The translations under genes were made by a program, and so were the position numbers. Below are positions 47,498 through 57,914 of a DNA stretch of 64,000 nucleotides, piece by piece; the stretch's first letter is position 1, and each line of letters starts with the position of its first letter. The stretch is from assembly GCA_947462335.1 (NCBI GenBank), contig OX381706.1, positions 17,522,784 through 17,586,783 on the forward strand, read 5' to 3'. The notes under the pieces were generated by a model. That model saw nothing but the letters and a program-made list of their open reading frames with translations. It was not told the DNA's origin and did not search any database. The stretch is from Harmothoe impar. Taxonomy: Eukaryota > Annelida > Polychaeta > Phyllodocida > Polynoidae.

Positions 47498-47558
47498 TAG
47501 ATTTTTAAAAAGTGGACATAACTAATAATATTAGTTATGTCCAGGTTATTTTAATCTA
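47498..47558. repeat. Foldback with 14-bp perfect core
   Basis: The core TGGACATAACTAAT / ATTAGTTATGTCCA surrounds a 3-nt loop (47513-47543). Outer AATAGATT and AATCTATT extend the stem, with mismatches, to about 30 bp per arm. The size resembles a pre-miRNA or a tiny foldback element. Confidence 0.8.
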
Positions 47559-47559
47559 T

Positions 47560-48618
47560 TTTAATTATATGCGCCTATATACTAGGAAAAGCATCCAGCT
47601 TAGCTCTTCTTGATTTCCTTAGCTCTATTTAATTTCCTTTGACAAAATATGCCCTAGCATCCTGCCGTACGTATGGCATCTAGTTTTATGAACTCATGAT
47701 AAACCCCGCGGGCAAAGAACCTTAAATCAAATCAAATATTCAACCATTGCCAACGTTGACCCAACCTCGAACTGTTTTTTTCTTTCTTTCTTCACTCACT
47801 AACTTTCTTCACTTGATCAAGTCACTATCTCATTTACTGAGATACTAACACATGCCTGTTTTACACCTTGACATGTTTCACCCATTAATATCCCTTTTAT
47901 GGGATATATAATTGTCACATAATGATATATTGACAAAGGTGGCCAGTGCACCATCCATGGAAAGGTTACACTCCTTAATGAGTTATAACTCACTCCCAAC
48001 TCCAAGCCAGAGCAATTCTACCAACACCACAACTCACCATTGTGTGTATACAACATGGTCTTAACGCCCAACCTATACTGATCTCAGCCATGCTCTCTTG
48101 AGTGAGCAATCTTTCTATACGATGAATCTATCAAATAGCAAACTGTCAAACAATATTATACCATAGTGTAATGGGTCCTATGGTTAAGCAAAAAAGGACC
48201 AAGACCTAATAGCCCAACATGTCAAGCTGATAGATTAGTGGTCCCCCATGACAAGCTACTTGGCTGTTGAGATGGATGGGACCTCTAACACCTTCTATAC
48301 CTAGACATGCTCATCAATTTGAACTAACTAATGAGTATAGATTGTGATCGATCGCATCGCCTTAAAGCAGAGTGTGTTTTAATGCAGATTACAATTGGAG
48401 TAGTCATTTATCTACTTATCAGCGATTTATAATGTCAAAATAAGAATTCCCTCCTGAGAATTTATCACCGTTTTATCTATGCCGATAAACAATGTTTATT
48501 TTGGAGTAGCTTGAGTAAGGCAGCCTAAGTTTCCGATTAATATGTGACTCCGTTGTAACTATAGACCATAGATTAGTAGTCTACCATTGGCTGTAGTGAC
48601 AGATAGTCCCCATATACA
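47560..48618. other. Non-coding stretch
   Basis: No gene recognised. TAAACAATGTTTA at 48486-48498 is a palindromic forkhead-type site, possibly by chance. Confidence 0.4.
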
Positions 48619-48621
48619 TAA

Positions 48622-48923
48622 GGCCAAAAAAAAAGGTTTGTTTCAGGTTACATGGTCTGAAAATCTAGGATAGGTAGGTCTGATTTTTTTTTTTTAATTC
48701 CTTTTTTTTTTTTACTTTAGCCTGAAAAGTACCCAGAAATTGACTCACGAACAACTCACCGATGACCGCCTCGACTCGTGAACTGTCAGATCTACCCTTA
48801 AATAGCCCCAAAATGACCCAAAATATAAATATTTTTTCAAAATTGCATAAAAATTTCTAGGGTCGGCCCTGTTTTGCTAGGTAGGGTCGGGTAACCTGAA
48901 ACAAACCTTTTTTTTATTTGGCC
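48622..48923. mobile_element. PIF/Harbinger-like MITE with TAA duplication
   Basis: GGCCAAA, an A-tract, then GGTTTGTTTCAGGTTAC on the left is mirrored by GTAACCTGAAACAAACC, a T-tract and TTTGGCC on the right. TAA flanks both sides (48619-48621 and 48924-48926). It is about 302 bp with no ORF. Interior 'tagggtcgg' phrases are shared with the truncated copy at 26867. Confidence 0.75.
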
Positions 48924-48926
48924 TAA

Positions 48927-49529
48927 CAGTCTAAACTATTGCATAGAGAGATTACCGTTTCACGTTTGAACACTAGCTATGAACACAACTTATATTTTGA
49001 GGAGTTAAAACAGCGTTTGTTTTAGTCCATGTTCTTAACATCAATCAAAGGCTGTCTGAGAAAACATAAGTTTTCAAAACGGTTTTCCCAGAATGCACCA
49101 ACAATTTTCGAATGCCGTTTCGTCACAATATTATAACATTTAAACTATGTATTTCAACAATTTAATGTCTGTCCAGCTAACTTATAGTAGATGTTAAGCA
49201 ATGTTATCCAAACGCATTTTGGTACCTGGATAATGTATTTCCTCTGTAAGCAATGGACGAGTGACACATGTATTTATAAGGGAATGATGACACCATGATG
49301 GAAGGATAATAGGCCATTTTTCCCACCTGTATGATGTGATATAGCTGTAACAGGCAAGTTATAGGCAATCATTAAATCATAGCAGGTTATCATTTCCACC
49401 CACCAGTATTAAGTAAGGAAATGGGATATTTGGGAACCTCTAGTTGGGGAAAGTTTGGTTGGATATAGCCTGTGGGATTCTATCTCTCTTCCAGTAGTTA
49501 TTTACTAACAGGAACTGATTATGTTATAA
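48927..49529. other. Non-coding stretch
   Basis: No gene or repeat recognised. Confidence 0.4.
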
Positions 49530-49900
49530 GTCAACTGCAGTCCTCTGGGGGTAAGCTGGTCCTGCTCCTTTGGTCTACTGGTCAGCATGTTCCGAGGGGC
49601 ATACATTGATGTTCTTTGGCTCCCTTACGACCAATCTCCCAGTCACTATAGTGCCTAACCAAGTTAGTATTTTTTGGCTCCCTATAAGACCAACCTAGGT
49701 TAGTTAATATTATCAGGTTGGTTCATCCCACTTTAGTATTTCCCATTTCAAGACGATTTAGGGTAAGTCCTATTGAGTAAGGCATTGTTCATTAATATGC
49801 AGGTTTGCCTCAGTCAGTTTTTGAATAGCATCAATGTCCCTCTAACTAACCTGGGATAGCCACTTCAGACTAAGGGCCTGGGCATTTCGAGTTTCTGTCT
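49530..49900. repeat. Dispersed repeat, copy 3
   Basis: The longest copy of the family seen at 17395-17520 and 31340-31620. Shared phrases are 'ccagtcacta', 'gtgcctaacca.gttagt', 'cagtca.tttttgaata' and 'aacctgggata.ccact'. It also contains an internal repeat (ACGACCAATC / AGACCAACCTAGGTTAG). Confidence 0.5.
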
Positions 49901-50145
49901 GTCTGAATAAGGAATTTATCAAAGATAACCATGTTAAATGAAGGCACTCCGTTGTGAAAACATGATTATGATAGATATCTTACTAGTTTTGGTGTGTTTT
50001 GGGTTATTGCATTCTGTTAAATTTCAATAAAGTTGAAACTTCATACACTCTCTTTCACCGGATCCATTATGATGTAAAACGATCTGCGAAAAAAGCACTT
50101 AGTGCAGGGTGCACTAAGGGCCCTTTTGCCAGTACATGTCACTTA
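49901..50145. other. Non-coding stretch
   Basis: Short unique sequence; TGCACCCTGCACT-type palindromic words (AGTGCAGGGTGCACT) at 50100-50115. Confidence 0.3.
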
Positions 50146-50326
50146 CCGTATTCGACGTAATAAGCGCACAGTGCGCTTAAAAAATTATTATGGACACCTT
50201 TTAGTAGTTAAGAGTTTAATTGGGGTCAAAAATTGAGATATTTTTGGTTATTTGTAGTATAAAAAACGGCCAAAAACGGGGGGTGTGCGCTTATTAGGGG
50301 GTGTGCGCTTATTAGGTCGAATACGG
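50146..50326. mobile_element. 181-bp TA-flanked MITE (CCGTATTCGAC termini)
   Basis: The left end CCGTATTCGACGTAATAAGC and the right end, read on the minus strand as CCGTATTCGACCTAATAAGC, differ at one position and pair for at least 24 bp. TA flanks both ends (50144-50145 and 50327-50328). Near the right end the word GGTGTGCGCTTATTAGG is tandemly doubled. This is a Tc/mariner-superfamily (pogo-like) non-autonomous element. Confidence 0.8.
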
Positions 50327-50328
50327 TA

Positions 50329-51593
50329 GTTACAGTTTTCCCCATTTAAAACACAGAGCAAGCCATTCAACTCTCACCCTCCCTCATGCACTTTGCATTT
50401 ACAATGAATACTTGATCATTACATTTTATTAGATTGGCTTTCACATCAATACCTTATTTGCAGTTGAGTCTAGCTGGTCAAATAGATATGGTGTCCATTA
50501 TTGTAAAACTATGGAGAAAAATTACGCTCCAATAGTCAATTTATTGATGTGGTCAACAGCGTAATGCGGGGAGTGTAAAGATGCCACACATTGATAGATT
50601 TGTGTCTGTGTTCCCATGTTTGCCCTTTGGTTCAAACTGTTGATATGGACAGTAGTGGCGTTAGACTGTTTCTAGCCTAGGACGGAGGTAATATCAGATA
50701 GTATTACCTGATGACAGTATGCAGATAGAAACATCAATGTTAAAGCCCAGGATGTCCAGGCATTTGGCGGATTTAGAGACTAGCGCCGCTTTTGGGCAAA
50801 ATGTATTTATCTAGTGTGAAGTTTGGCTCAAAAGCAAGGGATACTATTTTCAAATAGCAGCCACTTTCCTCTCCCCTTTTCAAAATCATGCATCTGCCAC
50901 TGCGTGACCGTATGTTATGGCTATTTACACTACTCATGAATGTGATACTGACCCCGAGCTGAATAAAGTCCGTTCCTTAATTTAAGGCAGTATAGAGGCA
51001 TGTAATAATACAAAATCCCTTTTAATAATTTCCATTTGCATTCTATCTCACTCTTGCATCTTAGTTTGTATCACTCAGCTTACGAATAGTGTACAGCAAG
51101 TACAAAAGAGATCAAAAGCAACCTTTCTATCCTCACAAGGAGTTTGCTAATCAAAGTAAGGCATCTGATTGACAGATCGGATTGCATACAAGTTATTGTA
51201 ACAAAGGTGCTAGTTCAGAGAATATCCAACCATGGTGTTATTTTTCAAGACTGTACGATTACGTTATTTGTCAAGACTAAGATTACAAGGGTACTTTCGT
51301 ACAGGAATCCCAAAGATGAACCCGACCTGCAAACACTTTATAGATACAGCCTTATTTTCAGGCCTGGCAAAGGAACCGCTCGATATGAGGGAGGACATGT
51401 GAGGTGGACGATGAGGCTAGGCAATAAGTGGTGTGAAGTTTTATCTGCTCTCTAAAAATTAGCAGTTTTGCATTCAAAATCTAGGTTACAGGCTCAGTTA
51501 AAACATTGTAAAGCTACATTTAATAAACGAAGCCGCTTCCATCTTTATGGGCAGATAAGAAGGGGAATTCAATTATTGATATGTATTAACATT
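50329..51593. other. Non-coding stretch
   Basis: No gene recognised; a 103-codon frame (51144-51455) shows no family features. Confidence 0.4.
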
Positions 51594-51825
51594 TTAAGGA
51601 TGATGGCATTGATAAACATGATGCAACAATGCTTCCCCAGCCAGTAACTCACCAGTGCTGCATTGGTCAATCGTGCCGACCCTTCATGAGAGCCTCAACC
51701 CTGTAGGGTTGGTATGATGCTTGAATGCAGCACTGGTGAGTGCTGCATTGCCAGGGCTGGATTCATGCATCATGACAATAAGGGGCATGATTTACTAAGG
51801 CATCATGCTGTCCTTAAAGGGTTAA
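51594..51825. mobile_element. TTAA-family (piggyBac-like) MITE, copy 5
   Basis: The right end ATGCTGTCCTTAAAGGGTTAA is intact with TTAA at 51822-51825. The left end (TTTTAAGGATGATGGCA) is decayed. The core carries 'ccagtaactcaccagtgctgcattgg' and 'catgatgc' series as in the other copies. Confidence 0.65.
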
Positions 51826-53493
51826 TTGGTAATTACAAGGCTGATAACATCAGGAGGGGGGAAATATACTGCCAGGTCAGTTCTTAACTCTATTACACTA
51901 ATTACCGTCTAACGCCAACTGATTACACTGTAATTCAATGTTACACTTCCACCTTGCCCCTTAAGTCTAGAAGCATGCATTCTACTGGGGAAGTAGAATT
52001 ATCGACAGTTGTAAAACCCAGATTGTACGTTGAACTGCTCTTCATATATCTTTTATTGGATTTTAGATGAGATGAGATTGCAGGATTGCCAATTTTGCCT
52101 TCTGTACTCATGTTTTGTGTTATTGTTTATACCACAGCGGGCACAGATAACAAAGCATTTCACACCACTTGTATACTGCATACAACTAATGGTATAAAAA
52201 GGTTGTAGGACTTGTACCAAGTTGTAGGGATATAAGGCTCCCTTCACTGCATTTCATGTACAGCTTGGTACTCGTCCTATAACTACCACATATTTTCTAT
52301 TGTAGCTTCAAACACTTTCTGTTACTGACACCATATTCCCTCTTTTTATCATTTTATCATTTTACAATTGTAGACTAACAATGCACAGTTGATAATATTG
52401 GCTTTCAAAGCAGTGCGGTATTTGTATGCAGGTAATATAAAGACGACACTAGAAGAGAATGTACAACGGCTGGGGTCTGGTTGCCCTGCCTCCTCCAAAC
52501 CTCGCGCTCTATGTGTATTTATACTGTACAGCAATCCAGTAATGTGAGACGCGATTACTATCAGGCAAGGCAGGGTATAGCGGTCAGAATTGGCAGAATA
52601 GACATAGAATGCACAGAATAGACTGTGAATGCACGGATAATGCACGGATAATTTATAATACATGTAGCTATGTTTGAATGGGATAAATAAGATCAAGGTC
52701 ATAGATGAATGTAAGTCTATCCTCACATCTTCAGTAATGCAATTTCAGATTTAGGGAACAGTCAACAGTGTTTTAATAAAATGTGTGTTTACTAGTTTTG
52801 CAGGGAAATGCGTTTTTATGACCAACTTTTGTTGCATGTAACAGCTCTTTACGAGTATCGGAAGAATTCGGGGGGAAATTGAGATAAACAGCAAAATGTA
52901 AAATTAATGCCCAGAGACTGGCCCTTTTTACCATGGCTATTAAATTAAAACCTGAGATCATCTAGATCAAGTGTACTTTAATCCATGGAGGTAACCGCTG
53001 CATCGCTCGTTCAACATCAAAAACACTGGCTAGTTGCACTTTAAGTCCCTACCCAATATATCCTTCTCATGCCCGTCATAGGTAACTGAACCCTCCGCAC
53101 AGATAATGTATCCTCCGGGCAAGATATCCTATTTCATTTTCTATCAAATTTAGTTTCCTCCCTACTTTGGTTGGTTGGATTCCTTACTCCCTGCAAAAAC
53201 AGATCTGTCACACATTCTCCCAATATTGTTATAGTCTGGGAAACTGCTTATGAGAGATATATCACATGTAATAAGCTGAATAATAATAATTCCTAAAATG
53301 AATATTTGGTGTGTACAGCATCGTGAAAGCGAAGTGCTTAACTTCAAATCAATTAATACTTGTTTTTTTATAGTGTTCTGTCAACACTGTATAGAATATT
53401 AATACTAGTGGCTACTGTAACTCTAGGAAGTATCAAAGTATTAGTAGATATGAATGTAAGTCACCAGACGCAGAGGCCCTATCATGTAGTGCT
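51826..53493. other. Non-coding stretch
   Basis: No gene recognised. 52595-52655 has a short tandem (GAATGCAC..ATA, ATGCACGGATA twice). A 125-codon minus frame (52349-52726) is unsupported. Confidence 0.4.
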
Positions 53494-53495
53494 TA

Positions 53496-53613
53496 CAGTA
53501 AAACCTCGCGGCAAGTGCACGAGCCAGATCACTGATTTAGCTTATATTTCTTTCCCAAAGTCTAGGTGCGGCTATTACAAGAGTTCGGCTTATAAATACA
53601 CAGGGTTTTACAG
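53496..53613. mobile_element. 118-bp pogo/Tigger-like MITE
   Basis: CAGTAAAACCT on the left and GGGTTTTACAG... read inversely as CTGTAAAACCC on the right, with TA on both sides (53494-53495 and 53614-53615). This is a classical pogo-type terminus, and the element is small and non-autonomous. Confidence 0.6.
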
Positions 53614-53645
53614 TACTGTTGGTATTGTAAGCCATTATCATTGAG

Positions 53646-54795
53646 AATAACATAGCCATGAGGTCAGATTAGTGGTAAGGAGCAGACAGGAGCAGCTCAG
53701 GCATCAACCTCTACAATAAGCCCCTACTTGAGCTGCTCAGTGAGCAGCCACAGTCCCAGTTATTACCTACTACATGTATACAATACAATGTCATGTTGTA
53801 TGGCACACACGCACCATGAATGAACAAAATCCAGGTGGTGAATAACCGTACCAGCTGACTAGCAGGTTGTAACGGAATGTATTAGGCAATCATTATGTGT
53901 TCTGCATGGCCCTCAGGTTGGTGTATATTGAAGGGTATCGTGAGATGAAGGATTGGGAACATAGAGCCGGCAGCAAACAGCTATTGCCACTTAATAGGTT
54001 TACCTGCTACTTTGTCACTGCAATAAAGCCCTGCCTTATTACAGGCTTATTTCCATAGACATATCTGAGTGTACATATTTTATCACCAACTTCCATACTG
54101 ATGGAGTAATTAATACTTCTTTTTATCTAAGTATGTATCTTGCAGAGAGTAATTGCTTGTATAGATTCTTGGTGGTGCCAGCATTAAAGTCATATTTTCG
54201 TCTCCACTTTAGCTGCCTCTGGCAAGGCTTTTACCATTAGATCGTGACAGCTTTTCTATTTTAGATCCCTTAGGAAAACAACCATAATTAGATATTCCCT
54301 TAGGAGTTTTTTTGTGATGTGGTATTAACTAGGTTCCGGGGTGGAAATAGGTTCCAGGGTAGGCTTCTTTATGTAGTAATTATGATAACAGCTGGTGATA
54401 GCAATTTGTCAGCGGAATTATCTTTTCTAATATATATGCAGGATCTACTCTACAGCAATATGCCTAAGTTAAGATTTATGCCAGCACATAGATGTGAGGA
54501 GTGTAATAACTAAGATCCATCAACAAACAGCTTTACACTTCCTTTTTGACCTAGTACAGTGTACTTTTTGTCTAAAGGTCAATACACAGTAGTTCCTTTT
54601 CACCAATGCATCTTTTCTCTTTTCATTATTATTTAACCTCTACAGGCAGATAGTGTATCTCTGCAAAAAAAAGTGTATGTTAGACTATGGAGGAATTACA
54701 GTGTTTGGTATGTGATACCCCTCACCCTGCCACATCTAGCTAACCCCGGTGGTATCCTTAAGTAGGAAGCAATAAGAGAGATTGTTATTTGTTCC
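53646..54795 (+). repeat. Segmental duplication, copy A
   Basis: Collinear with 60593-62320. Shared phrases include 'caggagcagctcaggcatcaacctctacaataagcc', 'gagcagccacagtcccagttattacct', 'atccaggtggtgaat', 'gtaacggaatgtatt', 'ataggcttatttc.atagacatatctga', 'ggtggaaata.g.tccagggtag' and 'gaagcaat.agagagattgtt'. Similarity is about 75-90% in blocks. No ORF is shared, so it looks non-coding. Confidence 0.75.
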
Positions 54796-54796
54796 A

Positions 54797-55120
54797 ACCA
54801 TCTCAGTCTCTAACAGACTGCCCTGTGTGTCAATCTCCTTTCCCTTCAGTCATATTGCTAACTAACTGTACCCTTTATATACCCATTAGTCTAGCATCAA
54901 TGTGTCCCTTGCCGGCACTTATGACGCATGCTTCAGGATACACATGCCTGTCACGTGTCATGAAATCTGCCCACTGGTGGTCTCGCTCCATATACCGCCA
55001 GCAGATGACAGTGGGGCCAGACCTGGCTGGAATAATTACCCCTGCAATGTGAGAAGGGCTAATGGAAGGGTGGGCATGGGGGCAGGGCCATTTGGGAGGA
55101 TGGTCATCTGAGCCCAAGTT
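54797..55120. promoter_or_regulatory. Candidate regulatory block
   Basis: GC-moderate, high-complexity sequence with GTCACGTGTCA-like E-box (54950s), TAATTACCCC (55034) and TGTGAGAA at 55048-55055 (Su(H)/RBPJ consensus). The short overlapping ORFs on both strands are not in agreement with one another. Regulatory role is speculative. Confidence 0.2.
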
Positions 55121-55123
55121 AGG

Positions 55124-55434
55124 GAGTGGTCATTTTTTAACAGTAGGGGGTTGGTGGATTTGGGGGAGGGCCAAAAAGATTTGGACCCCTTGAAGGGGGG
55201 GACCAAAAATAATTGGACCCCTCTTGAGGGGAGGCACCAAAAATATTGCACCCCTTTTGAGTAAAAAGAAGCCCGTACCTTACCATAGCTCAAAGGGATC
55301 GGCCACACTTAATTTCTACTTGCCTGAGGGGGGGACCAAAAAATGCTAAGCCCCCTGTAGGGAGGACCAAACAAATTTCGGCCGGATCGCCCGGAAATCC
55401 ACTAACCCCCCTGTTGTTAATAAGTGACCAGTCC
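55124..55434. mobile_element. GTGGTCATT-ended MITE, copy 2
   Basis: The left end AGTGGTCATTTTTTAACAGT, then GGGGGTTGGTGGATTT, mirrors the right end, which on the minus strand reads ACTGGTCACTTATTAACAAC and then GGGGGGTTAGTGGATTT. The interior has tandem phrases of the form GACCAAAAA...TTGGACCCCTT(GA)GGGG. Same family as 26153-26387. Confidence 0.7.
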
Positions 55435-56307
55435 TTTACGCTGGATGCGGACGGGTGGTGGAATGTACATACAGGACTCGAGGACCACAGCAATATATCA
55501 GGTACCAGTTGGTTTGTAGAACCAGAATCTGAATGATTGGCAGGTCATATATTGGCCTTCACTAGCATCTAATTTAGAGGTGCAGAATCAGGGCCCCAGA
55601 ATAACTTAACACAAGCGCAGTCCCACTGTCCTGTCTGAGCCAAATATTGCCTCAAAACAGAGATTAGTAAACAATAGCACATAATTCACCTGTGTGATAG
55701 TATGTGTATGAATAATAGGTTCATATGATGTATAATTGCCATGCTCCTATGTAGGGTGTTCACCTGTGGTGCTAGGGGCCGTGAAAACGGCCGTTACTCT
55801 ATTCTAGTCTAGTATTTTCTCATTTTTGATAGGAAATAAAAGGAATTTTAGAAATATTATAATACCACATGAAAGCCAAGACGTCAGGCTATCAGACTAT
55901 CCATGGGGTTACCTGAATAATGCACATATTTAAAGCAAAAATATCACCATTCTGATGATAAGCTCTCCCACAGCAGTCACTGCAGTGAGTGTGCATATCT
56001 GTGGAGTCTCTGAGTTGGACAGACCTTCTTTCATCCTAAATCCGCACCTTATGGCTTCCTATTAAATTATGCTGATCCCCTGGGGGTGTAGAGGAGACTT
56101 TGCCGTACATCTGGGTGTTAGCTCCACTTTCCTATCTTTTTTTCTAAGTGTATCTGCTCATTAAAACTATAATTAAGCAGCTCAGATCAGCATGAAAAAA
56201 AACAGATAATCATAATGGAGCTAGGCACCCCTGAAAATACAATGTACTAGCTCTCAAAAAGTTATTGCATGTTAGTTTGTATTTCTAGTGGTTACAAGCG
56301 GATATGT
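55435..56307. other. Non-coding stretch
   Basis: No gene recognised. Confidence 0.4.
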
Positions 56308-56460
56308 ATACAGGATGTGTTTAAGTTCCGTATTTCCCCGACAGATTGACCTCAAAAGGGTCCGTATTTCGTTGAGACCCTTTATAAGGGTCGAAACGAA
56401 ATACGGAGCCTTGAGAGGTCAATCTGGAGGGGAAATACGGAACTTAAACTGATCCTGTAT
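56308..56460. repeat. 153-bp near-perfect foldback
   Basis: Left arm from ATACAGGAT through TTTAAGTTCCGTATTTCCCC, AGATTGACCTC, CCGTATTTCGTT and GACCCTT pairs almost throughout with the right arm ending GGGGAAATACGGAACTTAAA and ATCCTGTAT. The stem is roughly 70 bp with a few bulges and only a TA-type turn at the centre. The word TCCGTATTTC occurs twice in each arm. No ORF. It is either a hairpin transposon or a dsRNA-forming locus. Confidence 0.85.
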
Positions 56461-56980
56461 TTATTTTTAAATGAATCTGTCACATATTAAAGGAGAAAAA
56501 GACGATTTATTAACCTGCATCGTCCCCAAACACGTCCGAATGCCGCCATGACACCTTGCTCGTACTTACTTCCGGTCCATGCACATGCGTGATTTGGTAG
56601 GCCTACACAAAAAAAAGCCCCCCCCCCCTTTCATCGCAGGCCTATATATCGTCTTTACATGTTTAAATTAGACCTGCTTTCAATTTAAATGTGTTAACTT
56701 GTTAAAGGGCAAGACGATTTAACGATAATCGAGTCAGAAACGATTTATTTACTTTTTGAAATAAGACTCGCGCCCTGTCAAATCTAGGTCAAGTTTAAGT
56801 TCCGAGACCACGGACTGAGCCGCTTGCAAGTTGATCGCGGCCACATTTTCACGATATCTCAATCAAATTTTCTGGGGGGTATGGGCCTAATTCATCTATC
56901 GTATGTGTAAATATAGGATGTTTTGTAGTGCTTAAGCTTTGTTTCAATCATAAATAATGTATTTTAACCCCCAAACGGAG
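56461..56980. other. Repeat-rich stretch next to the foldback
   Basis: 'GTTTAAGTTCCG' of the foldback recurs near 56795, and ACGATTTA words recur at 56502, 56713 and 56738. A C9 tract lies near 56622. ACTTCCGGT (56569) and ACCGGAAGT (57144) are inverted to each other, so 56500-57200 may be one larger element. Confidence 0.35.
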
Positions 56981-56986
56981 TCAATG

Positions 56987-57098
56987 AAAAAAAAAGATTG
57001 TCGTCTCAAAAACGAACCTCCTACTAGATTCGTCCTGGAATCGAACCCGGGCCCGGTGCATGGAAGGCGAAGACGCTAACCGCTCGGCCATCTCGGCC
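56987..57098 (-). repeat. tRNA-like pol III head (SINE or tRNA pseudogene)
   Basis: Read on the minus strand, TGGCCGAGCGG (box A-like, 57080-57090) is followed by an anticodon-like loop CTTCCAT and then by GGTTCGATTCC (57037-57047), an exact box B. A T-arm of about 4-5 bp forms. The acceptor arms do not pair and the anticodon stem is poor, so this is not a functional tRNA. A run of nine T follows on that strand (56987-56995), a usable pol III terminator, giving a transcript of about 110 nt. Confidence 0.55.
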
Positions 57099-57154
57099 TG
57101 GCTGTGGGCATAGTCCTCAGTTGGCGGACTGATTCTTATGCTGAACCGGAAGTG

Positions 57155-57200
57155 AAGTTTTGAGCAAATACGGAGGTTTGAGCAAATACGGGGGCTGGTT
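57155..57200 (+). repeat. 18-bp tandem pair
   Basis: TTTGAGCAAATACGGAGG and TTTGAGCAAATACGGGGG lie head to tail. Confidence 0.8.
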
Positions 57201-57550
57201 ATTCACCTTTAGCGCAATACGAGGCTCAGTGTCTAAGCCTACCTGACTTGATATTTCGTCAAACCATTTGAAAATAATAGGTTATATTAGGACATATACA
57301 TGGCTAAATAATACATTCCCTGGATGTAGGGGGTAACAGAATGTTTAGAAAGCCCATAAATACTGATATGGGTCCCAGGGCTAATTGTGTGATATCATGG
57401 CTTTCATATCCTTTTGGAATTTTTATTTTAGACCGATTATTATGGACATTATGGACCATTAAAGTGGGGTAGAGTAATGGCCCTTTTCGAGCTGCCTAGT
57501 GCTACAGTAGGTCTACAGACTAGTACAGGTACTCAGCCTAGCCATGGTCT
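57201..57550. other. Non-coding stretch
   Basis: No feature recognised. Confidence 0.35.
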
Positions 57551-57553
57551 GCA

Positions 57554-57814
57554 GTGACCACCTTTCTCTGCTCAAGTGTATGTGTAAGTTTTCCTGAAAT
57601 AGCTCTGACTCTGGCTCACATTCTACTTAATTGCACTGGGTCTAAAGCAGATATCTATAAACCGTTTTTTGCATTGCATTCCAGACATATTTCTCTTTCT
57701 GGTGATATGTCTCACATTTTTGTAGACATATTATTGATATTTGGGGGTAAACACCCTATGCTATGCACTGTAAGATGTTGTTTGCCATTTTTGCAGGTGT
57801 ACAGTAGATTATAA
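57554..57814 (+). pseudogene. Possible decayed non-LTR retrotransposon 3' end
   Basis: The translation contains a C..VC....E.....AHILLNC segment followed by mixed hydrophobic sequence. This loosely resembles the C-terminal CxxC...E..H.LL.C zinc-knuckle-like tail of many LINE reverse transcriptases. I see no reverse-transcriptase core upstream and no poly-A tail, so this is at most a short relic. Chance is a real alternative. Confidence 0.2.
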
Positions 57815-57852
57815 TATCATACTGTAAGTGTACAGATTATTCCATAGGTAAA

Positions 57853-57890
57853 CAGTAGAATCTACTGTAAATCTACAGTAGATTCTACTG
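57853..57890. repeat. Perfect 17-bp hairpin
   Basis: CAGTAGAATCTACTGTA and TACAGTAGATTCTACTG are separated by a 4-nt loop. Each arm is itself partly palindromic (TAGAATCTA). Confidence 0.9.
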
Positions 57891-57914
57891 TTCATCCATT
57901 CTGCAGTAGATTCT

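Noticed and set aside
56987..57098. Functional tRNA gene on the minus strand
   Set aside because: Acceptor and anticodon stems do not pair; only the promoter boxes and part of the T-arm are intact.
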